Shown: positions 9,236 to 17,909, numbered from the stretch's first letter. The stretch is DNA of 41,020 nt from CAZIPN01 sp964541225 (GCA_964541225.1 CAZIPN010000020.1:1-41020); one strand, 5' to 3'. Translations and numbers: made by a program. Notes: generated by a model from the letters alone, not told the origin.

Positions 9236-9853
9236 ATGTCGCAGATCGACGATCTCATCTCGCGCATTCGAGAACTTGAGGACGAAGTCCAGGTTGAGTA
9301 CGAGAAGAGGCGGGCTGCTCTCGGCGTCGTTGTCGGGGAGAAGCGCGTCCGGTTTGGCGAGGGTGTCTCGGCGCTTCAACGACGCGCGAAGGTCGGGCTG
9401 TGGCGCTACGTGAGCCGTGCTTCGATTCTCAGCTGGCTTGTGGCTCCCGTCATCTACGCGGGGATCGTCCCGCTCGCGCTGCTTGATCTCTTCCTGTTCC
9501 TCTACCAGCTGACCTGCATGCGGGTCTATCACATAGCCAGGGTCCGGCGCTCCGACTACCTTGCGCTTGACCGTGGCAGCCTCGCCTATCTCAACGTGTT
9601 GGAGCGCTTCAACTGCGTGTACTGCGGCTACGCGAACGGGCTCATTGCCTATGGCCGAGAGATCGCCGGTCGCACCGAGCAGTACTTCTGCCCCATCAAG
9701 CACGGGCGTCGAGTGCTCGCCGCTCACGATCAGTATCCGGCGTTCTTCGACTACGGCGACGCCGAGAGCTACCGTGTCGGCCTCACGCGGCTTCGAGAGG
9801 CGCTTGCCGAGATCCGCGACAGCGGTGGCAGCGATCTCAAGGCGGACCGGTAG
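9236..9853 (+). CDS. Conserved-looking hypothetical protein with CxxC motif and membrane helices
   Basis: A 205-residue protein. The ATG at 9236 has AGGAG at 9226-9230; the longer open frame upstream crosses the gap and is not real. An N-terminal coiled-coil segment (~3-28, RIRELEDEVQVEYEKRR) and a basic stretch precede one or two hydrophobic segments (~60-98). A cytosolic tail holds FNCVYCGYANG and, about 30 residues later, YFCPIKHGR. The three cysteines and one histidine could bind a metal. I do not recognise a named family. It converges on the hydrogenase operon. Confidence 0.75.
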   Translation: MSQIDDLISRIRELEDEVQVEYEKRRAALGVVVGEKRVRFGEGVSALQRRAKVGLWRYVSRASILSWLVAPVIYAGIVPLALLDLFLFLYQLTCMRVYHIARVRRSDYLALDRGSLAYLNVLERFNCVYCGYANGLIAYGREIAGRTEQYFCPIKHGRRVLAAHDQYPAFFDYGDAESYRVGLTRLREALAEIRDSGGSDLKADR

Positions 9854-9941
9854 GTCCTAGGCCACGGGCGGGCGCGAGTCAAGCGAAGCCGCGGCACTCG
9901 CCCGGCAGGTGCGCGGTGGTTGCTCGGCAGGGCGCGGTCTT

Positions 9942-11018
9942 CTAGCGATCGGTGCACGAGTAGCACGGATCGACCGACGCCTGGATCAGTGGCACATTCG
10001 CGAAGTTCTCCCCCTGCGCCATAACGCGCACCGCCGGCATGTTGGCGAACGTCGGGGTGCGGATGCGTACACGCGTCGGCTTGTCGGTTCCGTCGGATGA
10101 CACGTAGTAGAAGACCTCACCGCGATTGCCCTCGATCCGAGAGCAGGCTTCGCCCGCCGGGATTTCGCTCGGCACCTTTGCGCGGCGGCGGCCTGCAGGC
10201 ATCGTCTCGACGGCTTGTTCGATGATCTTGCAGCTCTCCACGATTTCCAGCGCGCGAGCCACCACTCGGGCGAAGACGTCGCCGCTCTCAAAGACCGGCA
10301 CGTCGAAGTCGAAGCGCTCGTACACTTCGTACGGCGCGTCTTTGCGCAGGTCCTGGCTGACTCCCGACGCGCGCGCGGTGGGTCCGAGCGCACCGTAGGC
10401 GAGTGCTTGCTCGCGCGTGAGGATCCCGACTCCTTTGCAGCGTGCCGCCACGGTGCGGTCCGTCGACAGCACCGGGATCAGCGTCTCGCTTGTGGTTCTC
10501 GCGACATCGCGCGCAACGCTGAGCACCGCGTCGGGATCGCGGATGTCGCGATTCACGCCACCGGGGCAGTTGATCGCGTAGTTCACGCGATTCCCCGAGA
10601 TGGTCTCGAGCAGGTCCTGAACGCGCTCGCGAAGCGACCAGCACGTCATGAACAGCGTCTGGAAGCCCATCAGCTCGCACGCGATTCCGGCCCACAGCAG
10701 GTGCGACTGGAGCCGCTCGATCTCGGCGACGATCACTCGGATGTAGCGCGCGCGCTCCGGAACCTCGACCTCGGCGATCTGCTCGACCACGCGGGAGAAC
10801 GAGAGCGTGTGCACGTTTGAGCAGATGCCGCACACGCGCTCAACCAGCGAGATTGCTTGCAGGTAGTTCTTGCGCTCGGCAAGCCACTCGATCGCTCGGA
10901 AGTTGAAGCCGACCTTGATATTGACGTCGAGCACGAGTTCACCCTCGCAGGTGGCCTCGATCTTGTACGGCTCCTCGAGAGACGGGTGGTAGGGGCCTAT
11001 AGGGATGGTTGGGCTCAT
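9942..11018 (-). CDS. [NiFe] hydrogenase group 4 large (catalytic) subunit, EchE-like
   Basis: A 358-residue NuoD/EchE-type large subunit that carries the Ni-Fe(CN)2CO active site and reduces protons or oxidises H2. Both metal-binding motifs are intact: RVCGICSNVH (Cys63, Cys66, His70) and a C-terminal DPCYSCTDR (Cys352, Cys355). The stop codon follows that arginine directly, so there is no C-terminal peptide for a maturation protease to remove. Complex I NuoD lacks these cysteines, which rules it out. The ATG overlaps the stop of the NuoC-like gene as ATGA, implying coupled translation. It is the last gene of the operon; no hyp maturation genes are in the window. Confidence 0.95.
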   Translation of the reverse strand: MSPTIPIGPYHPSLEEPYKIEATCEGELVLDVNIKVGFNFRAIEWLAERKNYLQAISLVERVCGICSNVHTLSFSRVVEQIAEVEVPERARYIRVIVAEIERLQSHLLWAGIACELMGFQTLFMTCWSLRERVQDLLETISGNRVNYAINCPGGVNRDIRDPDAVLSVARDVARTTSETLIPVLSTDRTVAARCKGVGILTREQALAYGALGPTARASGVSQDLRKDAPYEVYERFDFDVPVFESGDVFARVVARALEIVESCKIIEQAVETMPAGRRRAKVPSEIPAGEACSRIEGNRGEVFYYVSSDGTDKPTRVRIRTPTFANMPAVRVMAQGENFANVPLIQASVDPCYSCTDR

Positions 11019-11587
11019 GAGGACGCCCCCTCGTCGCGCTCCTCGGGTGGCGGCTGCTCTTCGCGCGCGGCTGCTGCGTGCGTCTCGACAGGCGGCGCTT
11101 CGCCGGGTCGCGCTCGGTCGGCGTCGGCGGATTCGTGCGTGTCGCCTGGCTTTGCCCAGTCGGTGTCGGACGGGTCCACTTCGCGGCACATGCCGGCCGT
11201 GCGCATGAAGAATCCGGGTTCGTCGACATCGCGCAGCATGAGCGGCGGCGTTTCTGCCCTGCCGAGGAACTCGACGCCGAAGAAGTCCCGGGCTTCGCGC
11301 TCTGCCCAGTCGGCGGCGGGGCAGATGTCGGCGATGGAGGCAATCGCGCTTCCGGCGGTCCACGTCGAGATGTTGAGCAGCACTCCATCGAGATCCCAGT
11401 GATAGATGAACCTCAGTCGGCCGTCGTGTGGAACCACTGTGAACGTGACGAGGCGGTGCTCCTCGCCGACCATGAGACGGGTCATGGCTCTCACGTCGAG
11501 ATCAGGCACCTCTACCCAGTCGCCGTCGGCGCGGTGCTCGGGCGGGGTTTGGGCGCCGAGGTTCTCGGCGATCGTCTCAGGAGTCAT
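11015..11587 (-). CDS. Hydrogenase NuoC/EchD-like subunit (30 kDa type)
   Basis: A 190-residue soluble subunit that links the large subunit to the complex. The family signature is at ~92-108, EREARDFFGVEF, followed by LMLRDVDEPGFF. The core is about 125 residues; the last ~60 are a low-complexity Glu/Ala/Pro tail that looks disordered and is absent from typical EchD. The ATG at 11587 lies 11 nt inside the end of the ferredoxin-like gene, so expression is coupled. The frame stays open further upstream, but that part overlaps the ferredoxin gene and is a shadow. Confidence 0.9.
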   Translation of the reverse strand: MTPETIAENLGAQTPPEHRADGDWVEVPDLDVRAMTRLMVGEEHRLVTFTVVPHDGRLRFIYHWDLDGVLLNISTWTAGSAIASIADICPAADWAEREARDFFGVEFLGRAETPPLMLRDVDEPGFFMRTAGMCREVDPSDTDWAKPGDTHESADADRARPGEAPPVETHAAAAREEQPPPEERDEGASS

Positions 11588-12173
11588 CGGCGGTGTTCTC
11601 CTCGGCAGGGCGGGTCTTTGGAAGACGGCGGCCAGACGGCGACGTGCTTTCGGAGGGGCGAGACGACGCGCTTTCGGAGGGGCTAGCTGTCGCCGATGAG
11701 GCGCGTTTCGAGCGGCATCGCAGACACAGCCGCGCGTTGGCGCGGACGTCGTCGAGGCTTTGGGTGAAGACGCCTCGGGAGTGGCCGGTTGGCGGCAGGG
11801 TGATCGTCTCGCCGCATTCCTTGCAGGTGGGATGAGGGATGTTGACGTGTACGCGCATCGCGCCAGAACCTTCGTAGGGCATCGCGCCGTCGCTTCGCTG
11901 CTTGAGCGCTCCGGCGGGGCATTGGCCCACACACGTCGCGCAGAACGTGCAGTGGCCGGGATCGTAGTTCCATGTCACATGATCGCCAGCGTCCCACACT
12001 TCGATCGCCCCTGAGACGCACACGTGATCGCAGATTCCGCACGCGATGCAGCGCTCGGGATCGACGATGACCGGCCCGCGGTACCGTCCCTCAGGAGCTA
12101 CCCGATCAGGGAAGCGCAGGGTCTCGGGCTTCGAGCCGAAGTTGCCGAGAATGATGCGCAGGATCTTGGGCAC
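11577..12173 (-). CDS. Hydrogenase ferredoxin-like subunit (NuoI/EchF-like) with extra zinc-ribbon tail
   Basis: A 198-residue electron-transfer subunit with two [4Fe-4S] motifs: CIACGICDHVC (Cys42, 45, 48, 52) and CTFCATCVGQCP (Cys75, 78, 81, 85). It should pass electrons between a soluble ferredoxin and the small subunit. After the ferredoxin domain comes an unusual segment with CKEC (117, 120) and CLRC (150, 153), possibly a zinc ribbon, then a Ser-rich tail. The GTG start at 12173 has GAGGAG close upstream and lies 8 nt after the NuoH-like stop. The much longer open frame in this phase is an antisense-type artefact of high GC. Confidence 0.9.
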   Translation of the reverse strand: MPKILRIILGNFGSKPETLRFPDRVAPEGRYRGPVIVDPERCIACGICDHVCVSGAIEVWDAGDHVTWNYDPGHCTFCATCVGQCPAGALKQRSDGAMPYEGSGAMRVHVNIPHPTCKECGETITLPPTGHSRGVFTQSLDDVRANARLCLRCRSKRASSATASPSESASSRPSESTSPSGRRLPKTRPAEENTADDS

Positions 12174-12181
12174 GGCGCTCC

Positions 12182-13087
12182 TCACCAACCCGCCAACGCA
12201 ACGACCAGGGCGACCAGGGACATACCGGAGCCGACCACCAACAGCAGCCGAGCTACCTGGGCCGCCCTGAGGCGTGCAGTAGCGGCCGACAGCGTGGTGA
12301 GCAACACCACGACTACAAGCGAGATGACGAAGAAGGCGGGCACGCGTACGAGCCACGGGGTGATGAACCCCGGAACTGCGAGCACCGCCACGATCCCGGT
12401 GAGCGTGACCCACTCGAACGCGCGCGAAAGCTCCCACAGCGCGAGCCTGGGACCGTCGTATTCGGTGGTTGCTCCTGTGTAGATCTCCTGCTCGGCGCTT
12501 GCGGCAGAGAAGGGATTGAGGTGCAGCTTGACCGGAAGCGTCATGAGCAACGCGAGCACGGCGGGGATCCGAACGGCCCACAGCGGCCTGGAGATGAGTT
12601 CGGTGATTGTCAGACTGCCGGCGCTGGTGACGAGAGCGAACAGCGCGACGAGGAAGGGCACGTTGGCCGCGATGATGAGGAGCGCTTCGCGCGACGCACC
12701 AACCCCGCCGAACGGCGAGCGAGAGACGAATCCGGCGAGCACCGCGCACACGGGCGTGACCTCGATGAGAGCGACGAAGAGGACCAAGTCGCCGGGAAAG
12801 CCCTTCATGTCGGCGACAGGAAGCAGCGCCAATGCACCAAGCGTTGCTGCTGCGGCGGCGAGTGGCAGTGTGATCATCGCAAACGCCTGGAACGCGGGAC
12901 GCTCGACGGGGTGCTTGGAGACGAGCTTCACGAAGTCGAAGAACGGCTGGTAGAAGGGCGGACCGATGCGGTGCTGGAATCGGGCCCGCAGCTTGCGCTC
13001 GATCCACTCCATCAGCCATGCGGCGGCAAACGCGTAGAGCAGGCCTGGGAAGAGGAGCAGGCGGACGAAGGCATCGGAAAACGTCAC
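12182..13087 (-). CDS. Hydrogenase membrane subunit NuoH/EchB-like
   Basis: A 301-residue integral membrane protein with about eight helices. The conserved loop ERKLRARFQHRIGPPFYQPFFDFVKL (shown in part by ERKLRARFQHRIGPP at ~28-42) is the NuoH/EchB/HyfC signature at the interface to the peripheral arm. An acidic segment (EQEIYTGATTEYDGPRLALWE region, ~205-225) matches the conserved glutamate-rich loop thought to start proton transfer. The GTG at 13087 overlaps the small-subunit stop as GTGA, so translation is coupled. Confidence 0.93.
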   Translation of the reverse strand: MTFSDAFVRLLLFPGLLYAFAAAWLMEWIERKLRARFQHRIGPPFYQPFFDFVKLVSKHPVERPAFQAFAMITLPLAAAAATLGALALLPVADMKGFPGDLVLFVALIEVTPVCAVLAGFVSRSPFGGVGASREALLIIAANVPFLVALFALVTSAGSLTITELISRPLWAVRIPAVLALLMTLPVKLHLNPFSAASAEQEIYTGATTEYDGPRLALWELSRAFEWVTLTGIVAVLAVPGFITPWLVRVPAFFVISLVVVVLLTTLSAATARLRAAQVARLLLVVGSGMSLVALVVALAGW

Positions 13088-13629
13088 GGCAGCGCCTCCG
13101 GCTCGGAGGCGTCGAGGTCGGGTGTGGGGCCGTGCTCGCTCGCGTCCGGCTTCGGCGAGGCTGGCAGCTGGTCGGGTTTCTCGGCGCGGCGCGGCGTCTC
13201 GCCAGCCAGTATCGCGACCGCCTCGGCAATTCCGGCGATGATGGCGTCGGGCCGAGGAGGACATCCGGGCACGTAGACGTCGACGGGGATCACGTGTTCG
13301 GCGGCGCCGAGCACAACGGGGCTGCCCGCGAAGACGTTTCCACTCGACGGGCACGTTCCGATCGCCACCACCACTTTCGGGTCAGGTACCTGTGCGTAGA
13401 CGGTCTGCGCGGCCTCGGCCGTCGTCCTCGTGATGGGCCCGGTCACGACGAGAACGTCGGCGTGGCGCGGACTTCCGTGCTGCAAGATGCCGAGCTGCTC
13501 GACGTCGTAGCGTGGCGTCAGGCATGCCACGTATTCGATGTCGCATCCGTTGCACCCACCGGAGTTCAGGTGAAAGAGCCACGGCGAACGCCGCCGAGCG
13601 GTGCGCACGAGCCCGTCGAAGATGCTCAC
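13084..13629 (-). CDS. [NiFe] hydrogenase small subunit, NuoB/EchC-like
   Basis: A 181-residue subunit binding the proximal [4Fe-4S] cluster. The ligands are visible: GGCNGCD (Cys26, Cys29), GTCPSSG (Cys93) and PGCPPRPD (Cys123). The short single-cluster form is typical of group 4 enzymes. A ~35-residue charged, Pro-rich tail follows the fold. The GTG start at 13629 overlaps the stop of the antiporter-like fusion gene as GTGA, and its stop overlaps the NuoH-like start in the same way, so three genes are translationally chained. Confidence 0.94.
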   Translation of the reverse strand: MSIFDGLVRTARRRSPWLFHLNSGGCNGCDIEYVACLTPRYDVEQLGILQHGSPRHADVLVVTGPITRTTAEAAQTVYAQVPDPKVVVAIGTCPSSGNVFAGSPVVLGAAEHVIPVDVYVPGCPPRPDAIIAGIAEAVAILAGETPRRAEKPDQLPASPKPDASEHGPTPDLDASEPEALP

Positions 13630-16600
13630 TGCCCCACCGCCAACAGCTGCGGGAACAGACCAGCCACGAGGATCGCGAGCATGAGCAGCACAAGTGCGCT
13701 GCCGAGAACCCAGTCGCCGGTGGTCCTCGGCGAGTGACCGGGCGTGGTGGCGTCTGGCGCCGATCCGGCCCTGGCAGCGTCTGGCGCCGGGACCTGGTCG
13801 GCCGGCGCTGCTGCGGCCTCGGGTGACTCGGCAGGGGTGCCCCACCACGTGAGGGCGATCGCCCGCGTGAAAGCGAGCAGGATCAGAATCGTCGCGACTA
13901 CGAGGGCGGCGAGAATCCAGCGAGCGTCTGCGTTGGCAGCCGCGTAGATGCGCCAGTGGCCGGGCCAGCCGGCCGTGAACGGCAGGCCGAGCGCGGTCAG
14001 CGAGCCGAGCACGAACGCAGCCGAACTCAGCGGGTAGTCGCCCGCCAACCCCCTGGTCCCGAGCGTCACCGGGCGGGTCATCTCGGCGGGCGCGATGGCT
14101 GCGAACAAGAGCGCGAGCACGAGCACGTCGGCAGCAGCTAGGGCGATGGCGCCCGGTGCGCCGAGATCGCTCGCGAGCGCGACGCCGAGCACGACGAAAC
14201 CGCCGCTTGCGGCGGCGAAGAACGCGAGCATGCGCTTCAGGTCGCGGGCGGCAAGCATCAGGCCGGCGCCGCCCAGCGCCGAGAGCAGCCCGAGCGCAAC
14301 CCAGGGCCACGCTGCCGAGAACAACCATGGCGCCTCGGCGCGAAGCGCGAACAGCTCGCCAAAGGCGGCTGCGTCGATGACCGCGACCACGAAGCCGACG
14401 AGCGGGGCGGGAGTCAGGCGCGCCATTCTCGGCAGCCACATGTAGAGCGGGACGAGCGCGAACTTGATGGCGAAGCCTGCAATGAGCAGCGCGAGCGCGA
14501 GGTTCGCCGGGCCGCTCGGCAGCAGAAGTGTGCCAGCGGCCAGAGTGGCGGCGGAGATCACGGTGGCGGCGAGGTAGGTGATGCGCGCCGAAGGCTCGGC
14601 GTCGCTCGCGAACAGCAGGGCGACGGTGCCGAAGGCGGCGGCTTCCAGCAGGGCCAGGCGAATGAGTGGCTGCTCGAGCGCAAGTCCGCCGAGCACGGCT
14701 GCGCCGCAGACGGCGGCGATCCAGACGAGGCGGCGGCTCTGTGCGCGCGCGCCAAGCGCAAGCAGCAGCGCGACGAGCGCGACACCGATCGCGCCGAGAA
14801 GCACCGGCGAATGCGTCGCAAGCGCCGGTGCCGCAGACGCGCGCGAGGGGCTCACCGTCGCGGCCACTGCCACGCCGAGCACAACCGCGCCTGCGCCCAG
14901 CGCCCACACCGCACGCTCCTCGAGCCACCGGCTGGCGTGACCTGCCGCGCCGCTCGTCGCCAGCGTAGCCCGCCAGACGCCGAGCAGATAGCGGTCGGGA
15001 TCGGCCCATCGGAGAAACGGCGCGAGGTTGCTTGCTACCAGCTGGCTGAAGTCGCTCGCGCGCAAGCGCGCGGCGGCGGAGAGTGGCTCTCCGCCGGTGA
15101 AGGTCGGCGCCGCTGGGGGCGGCTGCACTTCGATCGGCGCAAACGCGGCAGCCGCCGGACCGATGGCAGCCAGCATCACCGGTCGGGCGGCGCTCGGCTC
15201 CGCACTCGGCACGGCGCTCGGCCTCCTGCGCACAGTCTCGAGCCACGCCACAGCGCCGACCAGCAGCGACAGCAGCACGAGCACCAGGCCGCCAAGCGCG
15301 TAGACACGGCTTCCTGCCGAGGTGATGCCGAGCCAGCTCACGGTGATCCCGGAATGCAGTCCCATGCTCGCGAGCGCGGGCGTCACTACGTAGTCGATCG
15401 CAAGTTGTGGGGCCACGCCGAGCACGACGCAGCCCGCTGCCAGCACGCCGGACCCCACCAGCATCGTCTTGCCCGACTCGCGCGCCGAGCCGCATGCCTC
15501 ACCCGTGTCGCCGAAGAACATGGAGCTCGTCGCCTTGAGCATCACGAACATCGTCAAGATGCTCGTCACCCACGCGACCAGCGCCGGAATCGTGTAGCCG
15601 GCGTCGAGCGCGGCGATGTAGATCAGCCACTTGCTCACGAAGCCGTTGAAGAGCGGCACACCCACGATCGCGGCAGTGGCCAGGCCCCAGATGACCGTAG
15701 TGCTCGGCATCGTGCGCGCCAATCCGCCGAGACGGTTCATGTCCCGCGTTCCGGTCGCGTGCTGGACCGCGCCGGCTCCCAAGAAGAGCGAACCCTTGAA
15801 CAGGCCGTGGTTCAACGTGTGCAGCAACCCAGCGATGATGCCGAGCGCCGTGCTCAGTCCGAGGCCGAGCATCATGTAGCCCACATGGCTCACGGTCGAA
15901 AACGCGAGCATGCGCTTGGAGTCGTTTTGGACGAGCGCGAAGATCATCCCGACCAGCATCGTCACCGTACCAACCCACACGACGGTGCTGCTCCAGGCGC
16001 TCGGCCACACAGCGAAGCTGTGCATACGCGCCACCAGGTAGACGCCCACGGTGACGTAGCACGCCGAGTGCAGAAGCGCGCTCACGGGCGAGGGCGCCGC
16101 CATCGCCGAGGGGATCCACGTGTGCAGCGGATACTGCACCGACTTCGCCATCGCCGCCACGAACATCAGCGCGAAGATGCCGCCGGTGAACGCCGCGCCG
16201 ATACGCGGGTCGGTCCACGTGAGCGTGCCGGTGCGCGCGAACAGGATGATGATCGCGGCAAGCAGTGCGTAGCCTGCCGCGTGCGTGATGACGAAGACCT
16301 TGCGCGCGCCGTCAGCTGCTTCGCGCTGCGTGTACCAGAAGCCGACGAGCAGGTACGAGCACACGCCCACCAGCTCCCAGCTCGCGTACAGCACGAGCAG
16401 ATTCGCCGAGAACACGAGGTTCACGAGCCCGCCGATGAACAGCAACATCAGGATGTAGAAACGCGTCGCCGAGACGTCCTCGGCCATGTACTCGATGGAG
16501 AACAGCAGAACCGCCGAGCCAATCGCGGTACCCATAAGCGCGAACAGCATCGACAGCCCGTCCACGTGATAGGACCAGGTCACCGGGCCATCCCACACGC

Positions 16601-16760
16601 CGACGACGTGGTCGATCGGCGAGCCGTGGAAGACGGTGGGCCATAGCGCGGCGACACACGCTGTGGAGATAAGAGCCGTTGCCAGGGCGAGCCATCCTTT
16701 GGCCCGGCTCGTCAGAACGCGAGTGAACGCTGCTTGCAGTGCCATCCCGCCAAGGAACAC
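13626..16760 (-). CDS. Fused antiporter-like hydrogenase subunit: NuoL/EchA-like plus NuoN/M-like module
   Basis: A 1,044-residue membrane protein, about twice the length of EchA. Residues 1-~510 are NuoL-like: YASWELVGVCSYL (Glu129), AKSVQYPLHTWIPSAM (Lys206) and LLHSACYVT. Residues ~565-640 look like the lateral-helix tail of NuoL. A Pro/Ala linker (~512-560) interrupts. A second proton-channel module spans ~650-975, with LALLEAAAFG (Glu706), AIKFALVPLYMWLP (Lys766) and DLKRML (Lys842), resembling NuoN/M; an acidic/Pro loop and a final helix end the protein. Fused modules could add an ion-translocation path. The start is uncertain: GTG 16760 and ATG 16745 both lack a clear ribosome site, and the frame is open to 16853 without another ATG/GTG/TTG. 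Confidence 0.88.
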   Translation of the reverse strand: MFLGGMALQAAFTRVLTSRAKGWLALATALISTACVAALWPTVFHGSPIDHVVGVWDGPVTWSYHVDGLSMLFALMGTAIGSAVLLFSIEYMAEDVSATRFYILMLLFIGGLVNLVFSANLLVLYASWELVGVCSYLLVGFWYTQREAADGARKVFVITHAAGYALLAAIIILFARTGTLTWTDPRIGAAFTGGIFALMFVAAMAKSVQYPLHTWIPSAMAAPSPVSALLHSACYVTVGVYLVARMHSFAVWPSAWSSTVVWVGTVTMLVGMIFALVQNDSKRMLAFSTVSHVGYMMLGLGLSTALGIIAGLLHTLNHGLFKGSLFLGAGAVQHATGTRDMNRLGGLARTMPSTTVIWGLATAAIVGVPLFNGFVSKWLIYIAALDAGYTIPALVAWVTSILTMFVMLKATSSMFFGDTGEACGSARESGKTMLVGSGVLAAGCVVLGVAPQLAIDYVVTPALASMGLHSGITVSWLGITSAGSRVYALGGLVLVLLSLLVGAVAWLETVRRRPSAVPSAEPSAARPVMLAAIGPAAAAFAPIEVQPPPAAPTFTGGEPLSAAARLRASDFSQLVASNLAPFLRWADPDRYLLGVWRATLATSGAAGHASRWLEERAVWALGAGAVVLGVAVAATVSPSRASAAPALATHSPVLLGAIGVALVALLLALGARAQSRRLVWIAAVCGAAVLGGLALEQPLIRLALLEAAAFGTVALLFASDAEPSARITYLAATVISAATLAAGTLLLPSGPANLALALLIAGFAIKFALVPLYMWLPRMARLTPAPLVGFVVAVIDAAAFGELFALRAEAPWLFSAAWPWVALGLLSALGGAGLMLAARDLKRMLAFFAAASGGFVVLGVALASDLGAPGAIALAAADVLVLALLFAAIAPAEMTRPVTLGTRGLAGDYPLSSAAFVLGSLTALGLPFTAGWPGHWRIYAAANADARWILAALVVATILILLAFTRAIALTWWGTPAESPEAAAAPADQVPAPDAARAGSAPDATTPGHSPRTTGDWVLGSALVLLMLAILVAGLFPQLLAVGQ

Positions 16761-16975
16761 CGCTACCGGTGCAACCGCGAGGTTATTCGGCGCTACGACG
16801 GCTCTCCACCTCCGAGATGAGATTGCGGGTGGTCTGCGAGCGGGCGTTTGCGTCTAGGTGACGCGCGCCGAGTCGGTGGCGTCCTGGAGTAGATTCCACA
16901 GATGCGGCATCTCAACGGGGTGTCTTCGCAAGATCCGCAGTGTCGGCGAACCCAAGATCGGACTGGCGAACGCAA

Positions 16976-17006
16976 CAACCCCGGTCGCCGAGGCGCACCG
17001 GGGTTG
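16976..17006 (-). terminator. Rho-independent-type hairpin after the DUF2202 gene
   Basis: CAACCCCGGT at 16976-16985 pairs perfectly with ACCGGGGTTG at 16997-17006; the 11-nt loop can add three inner pairs. It lies 30 nt past the DUF2202 stop on the minus strand. The following sequence is only mildly T-rich, so confidence is moderate. Confidence 0.6.
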
Positions 17007-17035
17007 CTGTCGACGAGCGCGTTCGCACTGAGCTG

Positions 17036-17800
17036 CTACCAAGGGCGGCCCTGGCCTGCTCGGCCACCGCCAGCGCCTTGGCCGCGACCCATACCAGCAC
17101 CAGCGCCTTGGCCCGCGCCAGCGCTACCGCGACCAGCACCCATACCAGCACCGGCGCCCATGCCGGCAGCCGTGCCCGCGCCCGTCGTGGCACCGCTGAG
17201 TCGTCGGGTGAAGGCGTTCAGGTGGTTCTGCGAGCCGGCCTTCAGGTTGTTGTAGACGGCTACGATGTCGGACTGAGTTGCTCGGGCGATGCGTGTGTCG
17301 AGGTCGGCGATGTCCGTCTGCTCGATGAGCTTGCCGACTTCCAATGCGTCGGTGAGCGACTTCGATCCGCGTGCTACGAGGTCGTCGTGCAGCTTCTGCA
17401 AGGCCGGATTGGCGTACTTGTCCGCCGCCGTGTTCGCTGCTGGGTCGGCCACGCCGTATCGGCTAAGCAAGACTGCGATGGCGTCGGTATGACGCTGCTC
17501 GCTTGCGGCGATGTTGCTAAACGTCGCGATGCCCCACTTCTGTGCCAGCGTGGTGTACACGTCATGCGCGAGCTTCTCCTCTTCTCGCATATACGCGAGG
17601 TCCTCGGCAGTCTGGGCGCTGATGTTCGCCGCGCTCGTGGCTGCGGGGACGGATGTCGCTACTCGGCCGGCAACTGCGCCGGTGACGGCGTTCCAGGCGG
17701 GGGGACCGTAGCGCGACAGAGCGATCGTTGGGAGCGCTAGCATTCCGGCGAGCGCGATGACCGCGACTGCGATCGCGGCGCTTGTAGTTGCCTTTTTCAT
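17036..17800 (-). CDS. Secreted DUF2202 ferritin-like protein
   Basis: A 254-residue exported protein. The ATG at 17800 (MKKATT) is chosen because GGAGGTGG precedes it; the ATG 15 nt upstream would contain that ribosome site. A signal sequence or anchor spans ~5-28. The DUF2202 helical bundle covers ~62-200, with YMREEEKLAHDVY (~70-82) and SEQRHTDAI (~100-108). These Glu/His pairs are candidate di-metal ligands of a ferritin-like fold. The last ~50 residues are a Gly/Ala/Met/Arg-rich repeat tail, low-complexity and probably disordered. The family is of unknown function. Confidence 0.88.
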   Translation of the reverse strand: MKKATTSAAIAVAVIALAGMLALPTIALSRYGPPAWNAVTGAVAGRVATSVPAATSAANISAQTAEDLAYMREEEKLAHDVYTTLAQKWGIATFSNIAASEQRHTDAIAVLLSRYGVADPAANTAADKYANPALQKLHDDLVARGSKSLTDALEVGKLIEQTDIADLDTRIARATQSDIVAVYNNLKAGSQNHLNAFTRRLSGATTGAGTAAGMGAGAGMGAGRGSAGAGQGAGAGMGRGQGAGGGRAGQGRPW

Positions 17801-17909
17801 TCTTGCCACCTCCATTGAGCTATGGGGCGCATTGCCCCGGTGAACTCAATATGGGCGGGCGGCATGAACGTCGGTTGCGCGCGGTGTGAACAGAAGATGC
17901 GAGTTCATC

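Noticed and set aside
9874..9901. A terminator between the CxxC protein and the hydrogenase large-subunit gene
   Set aside because: Only a 6-bp stem (GCGAGT/ACTCGC) with a 16-nt loop and no T-tract is visible.
13630..15495. Upstream extension of the hydrogenase small-subunit frame (to 803 codons)
   Set aside because: The extension is Arg/Ala low-complexity and lies out of phase inside the antiporter-like gene. The small subunit begins at GTG 13629, overlapping the stop as GTGA.
14811..16646. A 611-codon plus-strand open frame rich in Arg and His
   Set aside because: It is fully antisense to the NuoL-like module, has no recognisable domain and an Arg/His-skewed composition typical of GC-rich shadow frames.
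9942..16760. A partial respiratory complex I (nuo) cluster
   Set aside because: The large subunit has both nickel-binding CxxC motifs, which NuoD lacks, and NuoE/F/G, A, J and K genes are absent.
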